From assembly GCA_900316995.1 (NCBI GenBank), contig ONEZ01000001.1, positions 62,001 through 126,000 on the forward strand: DNA of 64,000 nt, in the 5' to 3' direction. Both the position numbers and the translations under genes were made by a program. This DNA is from an uncultured Bacteroidales bacterium. GTDB taxonomy: Bacteria > Bacteroidota > Bacteroidia > Bacteroidales > Paludibacteraceae. The notes beneath the pieces are model-generated. The model saw only the letters and a program-made list of their open reading frames with translations. It had not been told where the DNA came from and did not search any database. This document shows, piece by piece, positions 1 to 7,170 of this stretch (positions within the stretch are counted from its first letter, which is position 1; each line of letters opens with the position of its first letter).

Positions 1-2
1 CT

Positions 3-59
3 GAAAATTCATTTAGCAAAGATGATGATTGGGCAAGAATCATTAATGCCCTAAAATGA
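3..59 (+). CDS. C-terminal end of an unidentified upstream gene
   Basis: An open frame enters from the left edge and ends at TGA 57-59. Its last residues read ENSFSKDDDWARIINALK. The stop overlaps the ATG of the HD-domain gene in an ATGA arrangement, so the two are probably co-transcribed and translationally coupled. Too little is visible to name the family. The choice of this frame rests on the ATGA junction and the plausible acidic/helical composition. Confidence 0.5.
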   Translation, partial: ENSFSKDDDWARIINALK

Positions 60-658
60 TAAAACAAACCGAGCATCATCACACAATGATTTTCACACAA
101 AACAAATCAATGAATCAAAATGATACGTCAAATAGAATAATCAATATTCTTTCTGCCACAAGCAGAAAGAATATTGAAAATGTTATTAACTGGATGAAAT
201 CTCACGGATTCTTTGAGGCTCCTGCCTCTGTGATTCATCATAACAATTTCCGTGGTGGTCTGGCGAAGCACTCTTTGGAAGTCTATGAACAGGCAAATGT
301 ATTTAATGAGACCTCACGTTTGCCTCAAGAGAGTGTTACCATCTGCGCCTTACTTCACGATATATGCAAATCAGACCAATTTTACATAACACCAGATAAC
401 AAGCCAGCGTGCAGGCACAACAAACTACATCTAGGACATGGCAGCTATTCTGTTTCAATATTAAAAAACGAATGTCAGCTACTACTTAGCCATGAAGAAG
501 AAATGGCTATATGGTGGCACATGGGAAAGCATGAAGCTTCCAAAGACAATTTTGAAAAGGAATACCAAGAATCAAAATCCATCGAACTCTGCAAACTTAT
601 TCAGTTAGCAGATTTAACTGCGGCCAAGATAACCGTCTCAAATAAAGCGCAATCTTAA
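56..658 (+). CDS. HD-domain metal-dependent phosphohydrolase
   Basis: This 200-residue soluble protein has the signature of the HD superfamily: a first histidine in GLAKHSLEVY (about residue 72), the diagnostic His-Asp pair in LLHDICK (about 101-102), a later His in the IWWHMGKH segment, and an Asp in LADLTA near the end. HD proteins use these residues to bind one or two metals and hydrolyse phosphate mono- or diesters such as nucleotides. The substrate cannot be read from the sequence. The start at 56 overlaps the stop of the preceding gene by ATGA, which supports it, although Met19 (position 110) would also retain the whole domain. It belongs to the 0-4 kb accessory cluster. Confidence 0.75.
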   Translation: MIKQTEHHHTMIFTQNKSMNQNDTSNRIINILSATSRKNIENVINWMKSHGFFEAPASVIHHNNFRGGLAKHSLEVYEQANVFNETSRLPQESVTICALLHDICKSDQFYITPDNKPACRHNKLHLGHGSYSVSILKNECQLLLSHEEEMAIWWHMGKHEASKDNFEKEYQESKSIELCKLIQLADLTAAKITVSNKAQS

Positions 659-710
659 TAGCATTCAGATAAAAATATTGTGCTATTTTTGCAATTGAAA
701 ATTTATTCAC

Positions 711-1379
711 ATGCCCTTTGAAGAGATACATAATATAGGTCAGCTGATGGAGCTGATAGACCGTGTGGGGTTCCTGCCACTGCTCAATAGCGGAATATCC
801 GGGTTTTCCGCAGAGGATATGGTAGATGAGGAGTGCCGCTATGTCACATTCCCTGATGGCGGCTGGGAGTGGCCTCTATGGGAGTGGAAGGGCTCTGTTA
901 TTACAGACGGCGGCTACATATATGGAAAGTTCTTTGCTGGCAAGGCAGGGTTCATTAGCCGCAAGTGGTGGCCAGATTTCTGCAACTATCGCCGTAGCGT
1001 TCATCCCATGCCAGACGAGAATAGCATAGAGGATGCTATTTTGCAGACCCTTACTCTGAACGGAAGCATGATAACCAGAGAACTGCGTACTGCCTGCGGT
1101 TTTACAGGCTCCGGAATGAGGAGCAAATTTGACAGTTATGTGACTCATCTACAAATGGCGTGTCGCATTGTAACTGAGAACTTTGTATATCCGCATGACA
1201 AGCACGGGAAGAGATATGGCTGGGGCTGGTCACTGCTCACTACTCCGGAGCAGCTTTACGGCAGCGAATTCTGCAAATGCCCCCGCTCTCCAGAAGAATC
1301 TTTTGAACTTATCAAGCATCAGCTTAAATCTGTCTGCACGGATGCTACAGACAAACAGATTCTAAAGATGCTGAGATAG
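711..1379 (+). CDS. AlkZ-related winged-helix-type protein
   Basis: This is a 222-residue soluble protein rich in Trp and aromatics in its N-terminal half (GGWEWPLWEWKG, about residues 50-61). The second half (DAILQTLTLNGSMITRELRTACGF and the following residues) looks like a winged-helix segment. This arrangement resembles the AlkZ-related family, distant relatives of the HTH_42 DNA glycosylases AlkZ and YcaQ that unhook interstrand crosslinks. The QxQ/QxD catalytic motif of true AlkZ is not evident, so glycosylase activity should not be assumed. It lies 52 bp after the HD gene. The upstream AT-rich run includes a TATTTTTG-like -7 element near 680-693, so it may have its own promoter. The assignment is from remembered family resemblance only. 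Confidence 0.5.
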   Translation: MPFEEIHNIGQLMELIDRVGFLPLLNSGISGFSAEDMVDEECRYVTFPDGGWEWPLWEWKGSVITDGGYIYGKFFAGKAGFISRKWWPDFCNYRRSVHPMPDENSIEDAILQTLTLNGSMITRELRTACGFTGSGMRSKFDSYVTHLQMACRIVTENFVYPHDKHGKRYGWGWSLLTTPEQLYGSEFCKCPRSPEESFELIKHQLKSVCTDATDKQILKMLR

Positions 1380-1400
1380 AAAAATTACCTGTCTTTGCAC

Positions 1401-2528
1401 TCAGTGGCGGGCCGCCGTAAAAGGTGCCGCCAAAAGATAGTGGGCGCTACGCCCGCTTCCTTCTCCCTTTATAAGAATTCCCTTGCTTACAAGGTCTTGA
1501 ATGTCACGCAGGGCGGTGGCATCGGAGGTTTTTGTTATCTTGGCGTACTTGCTTGTGTTTAATTTGCCTTCAAACCCATCCCACAAGCGGTTAATTATTT
1601 TTATCTGTCTCTCGTTGAGTGGCAAGTTCTTCATCTCCTGCCAAAATAAAGATTTCTTTATAGTCCTCTGAGTTTTTTCAATGGCGGTGTCAATTGCGAC
1701 CTCCATAGTTTGCAAGAACCACAATATCCATTGGGTTATATCAAGACCATGTTTGCCTGTGTACTCTAATATGTCATAGTAACTCTTTTTATTGCGTAAT
1801 ATAGCTGCTGACATACTATAAAAACGTAGTGGCATTCTATCTGCACGAGATAATTGCATATCCGTAATGGTTCTCGTAATTCTGCCGTTCCCGTCATCAA
1901 ACGGATGGATGTTTATGAACCAAAGGTGAGCTGTAGCAGCTTTCAGCACAGAATCCACTGATGTATTCTGATTAAACCACTGGATGAATTCTTTCATTTG
2001 TTGAGGCACGTCTGCTGATGGTGGAGCTTCATAATGGATTTTCTCCTTGCCCATTGCTCCGCTAACAACTTGCATTGGTTCGTCACCTACACGCCACGAT
2101 GCAACCGTTATTGGGGTCATGCCGCTTCTGCCAGTTGGGAACAATGCCGCATGCCAGTTAAAAAGCCGTTGTTCAGTTAACGGCTCGATAGCGTGCTGTA
2201 CAGCGTCCAATAAAACCTGAACTACTCCTTCAGTATAGTGGTCTGGCTCTGGCATCCCTGCTGTGCTTATTCCTAGATGACGTGCCACTGATGACCTCAC
2301 ATGCTCAGGGTTTAGCATCAGACCTTCTATCTCGCTGTTTCTTAAGACCTCCTCAGTCATCACATCAAGTGATGATGCGTTCTGCGTATCAAACCCAAGA
2401 CTGCTCATCATGCCAATTAGCAGGCCTTGTTTCTCCTTTACATTAGCAAGCGGACCTATTACAACATCGTTGTTCCAACAAAAGTGTGGCCACTCATTAT
2501 ATTGCCATATCCATATAGGAAAGTTCAT
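1401..2528 (-). CDS. Fic-domain protein with N-terminal DUF4172 (predicted AMPylase)
   Basis: Fic enzymes transfer AMP or other nucleotide moieties to target proteins. The active-site motif HPFDDGNGRITR lies at about residues 208-219, with the catalytic His, the phosphate-binding Asn-Gly and the Arg all present. The N-terminus (FPIWIWQYNEWPHF) is typical of DUF4172, which often precedes Fic domains. A class II-type inhibitory helix is visible: the segment NSEIEG (about residues 64-69) keeps the inhibitory Glu, with Asn where Ser/Thr is usual. A C-terminal winged helix follows (about 320-370). The Met at 2528 was chosen because DUF4172 proteins start just before this WxW segment. An in-frame ATG at 2555 would add nine residues. 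It is convergent with the AlkZ-like gene and has its own promoter. No antitoxin gene adjoins it. Confidence 0.88.
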   Translation of the reverse strand: MNFPIWIWQYNEWPHFCWNNDVVIGPLANVKEKQGLLIGMMSSLGFDTQNASSLDVMTEEVLRNSEIEGLMLNPEHVRSSVARHLGISTAGMPEPDHYTEGVVQVLLDAVQHAIEPLTEQRLFNWHAALFPTGRSGMTPITVASWRVGDEPMQVVSGAMGKEKIHYEAPPSADVPQQMKEFIQWFNQNTSVDSVLKAATAHLWFINIHPFDDGNGRITRTITDMQLSRADRMPLRFYSMSAAILRNKKSYYDILEYTGKHGLDITQWILWFLQTMEVAIDTAIEKTQRTIKKSLFWQEMKNLPLNERQIKIINRLWDGFEGKLNTSKYAKITKTSDATALRDIQDLVSKGILIKGEGSGRSAHYLLAAPFTAARH

Positions 2529-2570
2529 AAACAGTTCAAATATTGCAGTGATCATTATGTTATTTCACTG

Positions 2571-2602
2571 CAAAAATACAAATTAGTTCTATAAAATCAA
2601 AA
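2571..2602 (-). promoter_or_regulatory. Bacteroidota-type promoter for the Fic gene
   Basis: Read on the minus strand, TTTTG (2602-2598) is followed after 19 nt by TATTTTTG (2578-2571), matching the -33 TTTG / -7 TAnnTTTG consensus. The predicted start near 2564 leaves a short leader. Confidence 0.6.
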
Positions 2603-2628
2603 TTTGATGGGAATAAACGCCGTAATCA

Positions 2629-2643
2629 CGTCATTTTATGACG
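2629..2643. repeat. Short perfect inverted repeat between divergent genes
   Basis: CGTCAT and ATGACG are separated by 3 nt, midway between the Fic and DUF4143 promoters. It could be an operator for either gene. With only six base pairs per arm it could also be chance. Confidence 0.35.
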
Positions 2644-2744
2644 GTATAAGAAGCCACTACGCCATTGAGTTTGTCCTTGGTGAACAATTTGGGAGTTTTT
2701 TTACATTTATTACAGGTTTTTAAATGGTTTATCAAAAAAAGTGG

Positions 2745-2752
2745 TATATTTG
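2745..2752 (+). promoter_or_regulatory. -7 element for the AAA/DUF4143 gene, with a leader hairpin
   Basis: TATATTTG fits the phylum -7 consensus, though no clear -33 TTTG is found. It gives a leader of about 80 nt. Within that leader, AAAGGACA (2761-2768) and TGTCCTTT (2784-2791) form an 8-bp inverted repeat with a 15-nt loop. Confidence 0.45.
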
Positions 2753-2839
2753 CACCATGCAAAGGACAGAAACAATACAAATTTGTCCTTTACAACGGAC
2801 ACTCACACAAAAATATCCCTTATAAGAAACGGATAAACT

Positions 2840-4039
2840 ATGGAATCTCTATTTGAAAAGCATGATCGAATTATTGAAATAACCCCATTAGAAATCATCC
2901 GACAATGGGCCAAGTCCATTAACTGGGATGCACGTCTATTGGCAATTCGAGGACCAAAAGGTGTTGGCAAATCTACCATGATGTTGCAATACATCAAACA
3001 GCATTATGAGTATATGGATAGGCAGGTGCTGTACGTTTCATGCGACGATAGTTACTTTTCTAACCACACCATTCTTGATTTGGCCAAGCAGTTCTACTTG
3101 CTTGGAGGCAAGCATCTATTCATTGACGAAATCCACAAGTACGACAACTGGAGTCAGGAGATAAAAGAGATTTATGACTTTTATCCAACTTTACAAGTCA
3201 CTATAAGCGGCAGCAGTTTGTTGCACCTAACGGAAGGAGATGCTGACCTTAGTAGAAGATGTATCAATCATGACATTCAAGGACTGAGTTTCCGAGAGTT
3301 CCTGCATTTTTACAAAAAAATTGAGATGCCAGTTTATCCCCTATCGGAAGTGCTAACTAATCCATCTCCCCTAATTAAGCAAATGAATAGCCTAGGCAGG
3401 CCCGTGGCACTGTTTCATGAGTATCTAAAATATGGTTATTACCCATATTATAAGGAAAATATGATTGACTATTATCAAGCCATTCAGCAAGTTGTAAACT
3501 ACATAATAGAAAACGAGCTGACAAAGGTTTGTAAAGTGGAGGTAAGCAATACTCGAAAGATAAAGGCATTAATGACAATGTTGTGTGCAAGCGAACCATA
3601 CGAAGTGGATATCACAAGAATGTCAGCACAAAGTGGTCTGAAAAGGGAGACGATTTTAAACTACCTCAATTTTATGGATAAAGCCAAGTTGATACAATTG
3701 CTGTATTGTGACAAGGTAAATGTAAAGCGATTGCAAAAGCCAGACAAGATTTACATTGATAATCCAAATATGCTGTATGCTTGGGCAACCACTCCCGTTA
3801 AGATTGGGAACGTTCGGGAAACATTTGTGGTTAATCAACTGACTGCCAAACACAATGTGGAGTACAGCAAGACACAAGGAGACTTCTTGGTAGATAGAAA
3901 ATTCACTATTGAAGTAGGAGGTGAGGATAAAGACTTTAGACAAATAAAAGGTGTACCAGACTCTTACGTATTGGCAGACAACATAGAAACAGCCTTTGGA
4001 CATAAGTTACCTATATGGACTATTGGGTTCCTGTATTAA
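2840..4039 (+). CDS. AAA+ ATPase with C-terminal DUF4143 (PD-(D/E)XK-like) domain
   Basis: This 399-residue ATPase has a Walker A motif GPKGVGKST (residues 38-46) and Walker B HLFIDEIHK (about 92-100, Asp96/Glu97), followed by an SGSS sensor-like segment near 140. The C-terminal third, with IDNPNMLYAW and the later LVDRKFTIEVGG, matches DUF4143, which resembles a PD-(D/E)XK nuclease fold. Such proteins are common, often multi-copy accessory genes in Bacteroidota. Their cellular role is not settled; links to mobile elements and defence have been suggested. Start ATG 2840 follows an AAAC stretch. It is divergent from the Fic gene, with tRNA-Cys downstream. Confidence 0.85.
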   Translation: MESLFEKHDRIIEITPLEIIRQWAKSINWDARLLAIRGPKGVGKSTMMLQYIKQHYEYMDRQVLYVSCDDSYFSNHTILDLAKQFYLLGGKHLFIDEIHKYDNWSQEIKEIYDFYPTLQVTISGSSLLHLTEGDADLSRRCINHDIQGLSFREFLHFYKKIEMPVYPLSEVLTNPSPLIKQMNSLGRPVALFHEYLKYGYYPYYKENMIDYYQAIQQVVNYIIENELTKVCKVEVSNTRKIKALMTMLCASEPYEVDITRMSAQSGLKRETILNYLNFMDKAKLIQLLYCDKVNVKRLQKPDKIYIDNPNMLYAWATTPVKIGNVRETFVVNQLTAKHNVEYSKTQGDFLVDRKFTIEVGGEDKDFRQIKGVPDSYVLADNIETAFGHKLPIWTIGFLY

Positions 4040-4077
4040 AACAAATCCTTTCAAAAAATAATTTTTTCCAATTTTAA

Positions 4078-4107
4078 TTTGTTATACAGAATTTTTCATT
4101 ACCTTTG
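4078..4107 (+). promoter_or_regulatory. Promoter of tRNA-Cys
   Basis: TTTG (4078-4081), an 18-nt spacer and TACCTTTG (4100-4107) match the Bacteroidota consensus. The predicted start lies about a dozen nucleotides before the mature tRNA. Confidence 0.65.
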
Positions 4108-4125
4108 CAACCACAAACCAATAAT

Positions 4126-4196
4126 GGTACCTTGGCCGAGTGGTTAGGCAACGGTCTGCAAAACCGTGTACAGCGGTTCGAATCTGCTAGGTACCT
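4126..4196 (+). tRNA. tRNA-Cys (GCA)
   Basis: A complete 71-nt cloverleaf can be drawn. The acceptor GGTACCT (4126-4132) pairs with AGGTACC (4189-4195). The anticodon arm is ACGGT-CTGCAAA-ACCGT with anticodon GCA. The T arm is AGCGG-TTCGAAT-CTGCT with one G-U pair. No CCA is encoded. The acceptor contains a palindromic GGTACC, which matters for the inverted repeat just downstream. Confidence 0.95.
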
Positions 4197-4244
4197 CAGA
4201 CGAAGGAGTTCCAACAGGAGCTCCTTTTTTCGTCTGAGGTACCT
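4189..4244 (+). terminator. Extended hairpin/terminator that includes the tRNA-Cys 3' end
   Basis: The inner hairpin AAGGAG-T-TCC / GGA-G-CTCCTT with loop AACA is followed by six T's (to 4230) and would serve as a terminator for tRNA-Cys. An outer arm AGGTACCTCAGACGA (4189-4203), which includes the last eight bases of the tRNA, is the exact reverse complement of 4230-4244. The total palindrome is therefore far longer than a simple terminator needs. Confidence 0.75.
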
Positions 4245-4328
4245 TCCCCTTAATTATACAGCTAAAGCCGATTCACGCTTCGCGGCACGCAGAAAAACAG
4301 AAAAACAAAAATTATTAAGGTTACTCTA

Positions 4329-4358
4329 TTGATATTTTAAGAAAAAGGAGTAATTTTG
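4329..4358 (+). promoter_or_regulatory. Promoter of the TPR-ribH operon
   Basis: TTG (4329-4331), 19 nt, then TAATTTTG (4351-4358). A purine-rich AAGGAG stretch near 4371-4376 lies between the predicted start site and the ATG at 4400. Confidence 0.65.
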
Positions 4359-4399
4359 TGGCTCAAAACTTAAGGAGAAAATAAATACACATTAAAGAT

Positions 4400-5107
4400 A
4401 TGGCAAAGAACGCAACAACCCACGAAGAAGAAAAGGATTTGGAGAACCTGCAGAGCGCACTCTCATCAACAGAATCGTTCATAGAGAAGAACCAGAAGGT
4501 ACTTACCATCATTCTATGTGCCATCCTACTTATCATAGCGGTTTGGCTGCTTGTTGAGAATCTTTATGTTCTACCTAAGGAGGATAAGGCTAACGAACTG
4601 ATAGTGGCAGGTCAGACATATTTCCAAAATGGGGATTATGAAACAGCCGTAAACGGTGACAGTATCTCTTTTGACGGATTTATAGCAATAAATAAAGAGT
4701 ACGGCTTTACAAAAGCTGGTAATTTGGCTGCTGCTTACGCAGGTCTTGCATACTACAAGATGGGCAACTACGATATGGCTCTTGAGTATCTTAACAAGTT
4801 CAACGGCAAAGATGACGTAATGAAATACACCATTCTTGGCACTATAGGTGACTGCTATGCCCAGAAAGGTGACGCAAAGAAGGCAGTTGAGTACCTCTTA
4901 AAGGCTGCAAAAACAGACAATATACTTGTAGCACCTGTTTACAAGGTTAAAGCTGGAGTTGCATACGAGAGTCTTGGTGAGTACGGGAAAGCACTTGACC
5001 TCTATAATGAGGTGAAAAAAGACGCCACACCTGCTCAGCGCGGCATTCCAGAGGTTGACGATATTGACAAATATATCACATCTGCTACAATAAAAAATGG
5101 CAAGTAA
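4400..5107 (+). CDS. Membrane-anchored tetratricopeptide-repeat protein
   Basis: This 235-residue protein has a charged cytoplasmic N-terminus (1-32), one transmembrane helix (about 33-53, VLTIILCAILLIIAVWLLV) and a TPR-type helical repeat region filling the rest (repeats around GLAYYKMGNYDMALEYL and IGDCYAQKGDAKKAVEYLLKA). The layout resembles YfgM-like ancillary proteins that hold substrates or partners at the membrane. The upstream-of-ribH position is also seen in other Bacteroidota as I recall, but no direct function is known to me. It overlaps ribH by 11 bp, so the two are an operon under the promoter at 4329-4358. Confidence 0.8.
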   Translation: MAKNATTHEEEKDLENLQSALSSTESFIEKNQKVLTIILCAILLIIAVWLLVENLYVLPKEDKANELIVAGQTYFQNGDYETAVNGDSISFDGFIAINKEYGFTKAGNLAAAYAGLAYYKMGNYDMALEYLNKFNGKDDVMKYTILGTIGDCYAQKGDAKKAVEYLLKAAKTDNILVAPVYKVKAGVAYESLGEYGKALDLYNEVKKDATPAQRGIPEVDDIDKYITSATIKNGK

Positions 5108-5582
5108 GCTACAAAACCTCTCAAGCTATAACCCAAATATTCTTCCTGCAAAATCGGTAGTCGCGGGGCAGAAATACGGAGTTATAGTTGCAGATTGGAA
5201 CTCACAAGTAACATTCAAACTACTTGAGGGTGCGGTTTCTGCATTAGAGGAGAATGGAGCGATAGATATAACAATTACGCATGTACCAGGAGCGTTTGAG
5301 CTCACCTACGCTGCAAATAAATTGATGCAGACAAGGGAGTACAATGCAATAATTGTTCTTGGATGCGTTATACAGGGCGACACTCCTCACTTTGATTATG
5401 TTTGCGGAGGGGTTACGCAAGGTATCACAGCACTGAACCTTGAAAAAGATGGTTGTCCTGTGATATTTGGAGTTCTCACCACCCTAAATCTTGAGCAGGC
5501 GCTTGACAGAGCCGGTGGCAAGTTAGGAAATAAAGGCGTTGAAGGTGCAATCACCGCCATCCGCATGGCGAACATGCGATAG
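5097..5582 (+). CDS. ribH: 6,7-dimethyl-8-ribityllumazine synthase
   Basis: Condenses 5-amino-6-ribitylamino-uracil with 3,4-dihydroxy-2-butanone-4-phosphate to make the riboflavin precursor lumazine. The 161-residue length suits the family. Diagnostic segments are VADWNSQVTFKLLEGA (substrate pocket near residue 30), HVPGAFELTYAA (about 60-71) and VLGCVIQGDTPHFDYV, whose GDTPHF carries the catalytic His. The C-terminal RMANM helix is also typical. The start ATG lies inside the last codons of the upstream TPR gene, implying coupled translation. No other riboflavin genes are in the window. Confidence 0.96.
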   Translation: MASKLQNLSSYNPNILPAKSVVAGQKYGVIVADWNSQVTFKLLEGAVSALEENGAIDITITHVPGAFELTYAANKLMQTREYNAIIVLGCVIQGDTPHFDYVCGGVTQGITALNLEKDGCPVIFGVLTTLNLEQALDRAGGKLGNKGVEGAITAIRMANMR

Positions 5583-5590
5583 ATAAAGTT

Positions 5591-5663
5591 GCGGTAATGG
5601 CTCAGTTGGTAGAGCATTGGCTTCCCAAGCCGAGGGTCGCGGGTTCGAGTCCCGTTTACCGCT
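5591..5663 (+). tRNA. tRNA-Gly (CCC)
   Basis: A 73-nt cloverleaf: acceptor GCGGTAA (5591-5597) with TTACCGC (5656-5662), D arm GCTC-AGTTGGTA-GAGC, anticodon arm TTGGC-TTCCCAA-GCCGA with anticodon CCC, and T arm GCGGG-TTCGAGT-CCCGT. It begins eight bases after the ribH stop, so it may be co-transcribed with ribH and processed. Confidence 0.95.
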
Positions 5664-5669
5664 CAAAAC

Positions 5670-5718
5670 AAAGAGAGAGAGACTAAAAAGTAAAATTTAG
5701 TCGCTCTCTTTTTTTTTT
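5670..5718 (+). terminator. Rho-independent terminator after tRNA-Gly
   Basis: AAAGAGAGAGACTAAA pairs, with one mismatch, with TTTAGTCGCTCTCTTT and runs into ten or more T's. It closes the TPR-ribH-tRNA-Gly unit. Confidence 0.85.
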
Positions 5719-5777
5719 CAGCTTCTCAGATGTAACCTTTTTCTTGTTTCTGTATCTTATAGGTGAAGCGATTCAAA

Positions 5778-6320
5778 ATGCAAAGTGAATTAAATGACAT
5801 AGAACTAATACGTAGTGTGCTGCTTGATAATAATACGGCCGCCTACGGTAAACTTATGAATCGTTACACTATACAGGTGTATAATGCAGCAATTAGATTG
5901 GTTAATGATGAGGATGAAGCAAGCGATGTAACGCAACAAGCCTTCATACAGGCTTATCGTCAGTTGGATAGCTGGAGAGGCGGTAGTTTTGGAGCGTGGG
6001 TTGTAATTATTGCCAACCATATTGCACTAAGGATGTTGGAAAAAGAGAAACGACGGCCCACTGTGCCACTGGATGACAATACTGACACGCCGGATGACAC
6101 CTATGATGAACGTAAGGAAAAAAGACTGCAAACAATGGAGACGGCCATAGAACGGCTGCCAGATGAGGAACGACGAATTATAAAATGGCACTATTATGAG
6201 AAGATTTCTCTAAAAGATATATCGACGAGGCTTGGCCATAGTGAAAGCAACATTAAAGTGAGAATATTCAGGATACGAGAAAAACTTAAAACTATAATAC
6301 AAAATGAAGAAGATGAATGA
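5778..6320 (+). CDS. RNA polymerase sigma factor, ECF subfamily
   Basis: A 180-residue sigma-70 family protein with only regions 2 and 4. Region 2 spans about residues 15-85 (AYGKLMNRYTIQVYNAAIRLV, DEASDVTQQAFIQAYRQLDSW, FGAWVVIIANHIA). Region 4 spans about 120-172 (AIERLPDEERRIIKWHYYEKISLKDISTRLGHSESNIKVRIFRIREKL). ATG 5778 is preferred over the in-frame GTG at 5763, because region 2 needs no longer extension. It overlaps the next gene by 17 bp, an arrangement common for sigma/anti-sigma pairs. Targets are unknown. The TonB-receptor-like gene 0.9 kb downstream is a possible but unproven regulon member. Confidence 0.88.
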   Translation: MQSELNDIELIRSVLLDNNTAAYGKLMNRYTIQVYNAAIRLVNDEDEASDVTQQAFIQAYRQLDSWRGGSFGAWVVIIANHIALRMLEKEKRRPTVPLDDNTDTPDDTYDERKEKRLQTMETAIERLPDEERRIIKWHYYEKISLKDISTRLGHSESNIKVRIFRIREKLKTIIQNEEDE

Positions 6321-6615
6321 TAGCGAACTTGACGCTCTGTTTACAGAATCTGCAAAACGTGATAAAGCTGTTAAGCGGATTAACCGTGAGGTTATGCGTT
6401 CAGTGCGCAAAGAAATGATGCTAAAATCGCTGCGTAAATGGGCTTGGATTGTTGGTTTGTGCTTTGGAGCACCTATAATAGCAGTAATATATGTCTTTAC
6501 TCTCAAAAGTGTTGAATTGTCGCTTCCGATGCCAGCACTTGTAGCTTGTTACGCATTGCCATTAATAACAATGTTTACTCTTGCAATGAATAAATTACGT
6601 GAAATAACCCTATAA
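6304..6615 (+). CDS. Small two-helix membrane protein, candidate anti-sigma partner
   Basis: 103 residues: a charged cytoplasmic N-terminus (1-45, many Lys/Arg) and two transmembrane helices (about 48-67 and 77-95). No family is recognised. It has no ASD/FecR or zinc (ZAS) motif that I can see. Overlap with the sigma-factor gene by 17 bp and the membrane topology make an anti-sigma or sigma-modulating role the simplest inference. Confidence 0.55.
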   Translation: MKKMNDSELDALFTESAKRDKAVKRINREVMRSVRKEMMLKSLRKWAWIVGLCFGAPIIAVIYVFTLKSVELSLPMPALVACYALPLITMFTLAMNKLREITL

Positions 6616-6626
6616 AATATTTGATT

Positions 6627-7034
6627 ATGGAAATATACAACCATCCAGACATTTTGGTAATTATACTTGCACTTGGATTACCAATAATAGCAGTGATACT
6701 CTATTTTGTCTCAGTTATTCTTAAACGTAAGCAACGTAACGAGATACAGCGTCTTATTATAGAAAAGAATATTGATCCTGATACAGCAAAGATACTTATA
6801 GGTGACCCTAAGAGACGTATGAGTGAGAATGGATTATATGATTTTGACACGCTGCGCAAGGCCTGTATATTGATTGGCGTAGGCTTGGGTGCCTTGATAT
6901 GCAAACTTGCAGCTATTGAGGGAAAAAGTATATACTTCTGGCTTGTTATAGCGTCTTGCGTAGGTTTTGGCTTGCTATGCGCTTTTATAATTGAGATGCA
7001 GCTTAATAAGAAGTCCAAACTCCCAAACCTCTGA
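6627..7034 (+). CDS. DUF6249-like membrane protein
   Basis: A 135-residue protein. One N-terminal transmembrane helix (about 8-30, ILVIILALGLPIIAVILYFV) is followed by a short cytoplasmic domain (RNEIQRLIIEKNIDPDTAKILIGD) and two further helices (about 80-98 and 103-123). The layout resembles DUF6249 proteins that accompany ECF sigma factors in Bacteroidota. ATG 6627 is used rather than the TTG six bases upstream. It is eleven bases from the preceding gene, so sigma factor, small membrane protein and this gene form one operon. Confidence 0.6.
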   Translation: MEIYNHPDILVIILALGLPIIAVILYFVSVILKRKQRNEIQRLIIEKNIDPDTAKILIGDPKRRMSENGLYDFDTLRKACILIGVGLGALICKLAAIEGKSIYFWLVIASCVGFGLLCAFIIEMQLNKKSKLPNL

Positions 7035-7057
7035 AACTATTTTGAATAGTAGCGTCT

Positions 7058-7123
7058 AACCGCTCCACAAATACAGGTTTAAATTACTCATCATGCCTTT
7101 GTAGTATGTGGAGCGGTTTCTTT
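7058..7123 (+). terminator. Long-loop hairpin terminator of the sigma-factor operon
   Basis: AACCGCTCCACA (7058-7069) and TGTGGAGCGGTT (7107-7118) are perfect 12-bp complements with a 37-nt loop, followed by TCTTT. It probably ends the sigma operon. Confidence 0.6.
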
Positions 7124-7130
7124 ATGCCTT

Positions 7131-7138
7131 TATGTTTG
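7131..7138 (+). promoter_or_regulatory. Probable -7 element for the barrel gene
   Basis: TATGTTTG matches TAnnTTTG and lies about 33 nt before ATG 7171. No -33 TTTG at normal spacing, so moderate support only. Confidence 0.4.
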
Positions 7139-7170
7139 CGAATTGTACAACCTTAAAATGTGATAACCAT

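Noticed and set aside
2840-4039. DUF4143 ATPase as a toxin-antitoxin or transposon gene
   Set aside because: No partner gene, terminal repeats or transposase next to it; only the domain call is supported.
4105-4332. 75-codon open frame across the tRNA-Cys gene
   Set aside because: It overlaps a clear tRNA and its terminator and resembles no protein.
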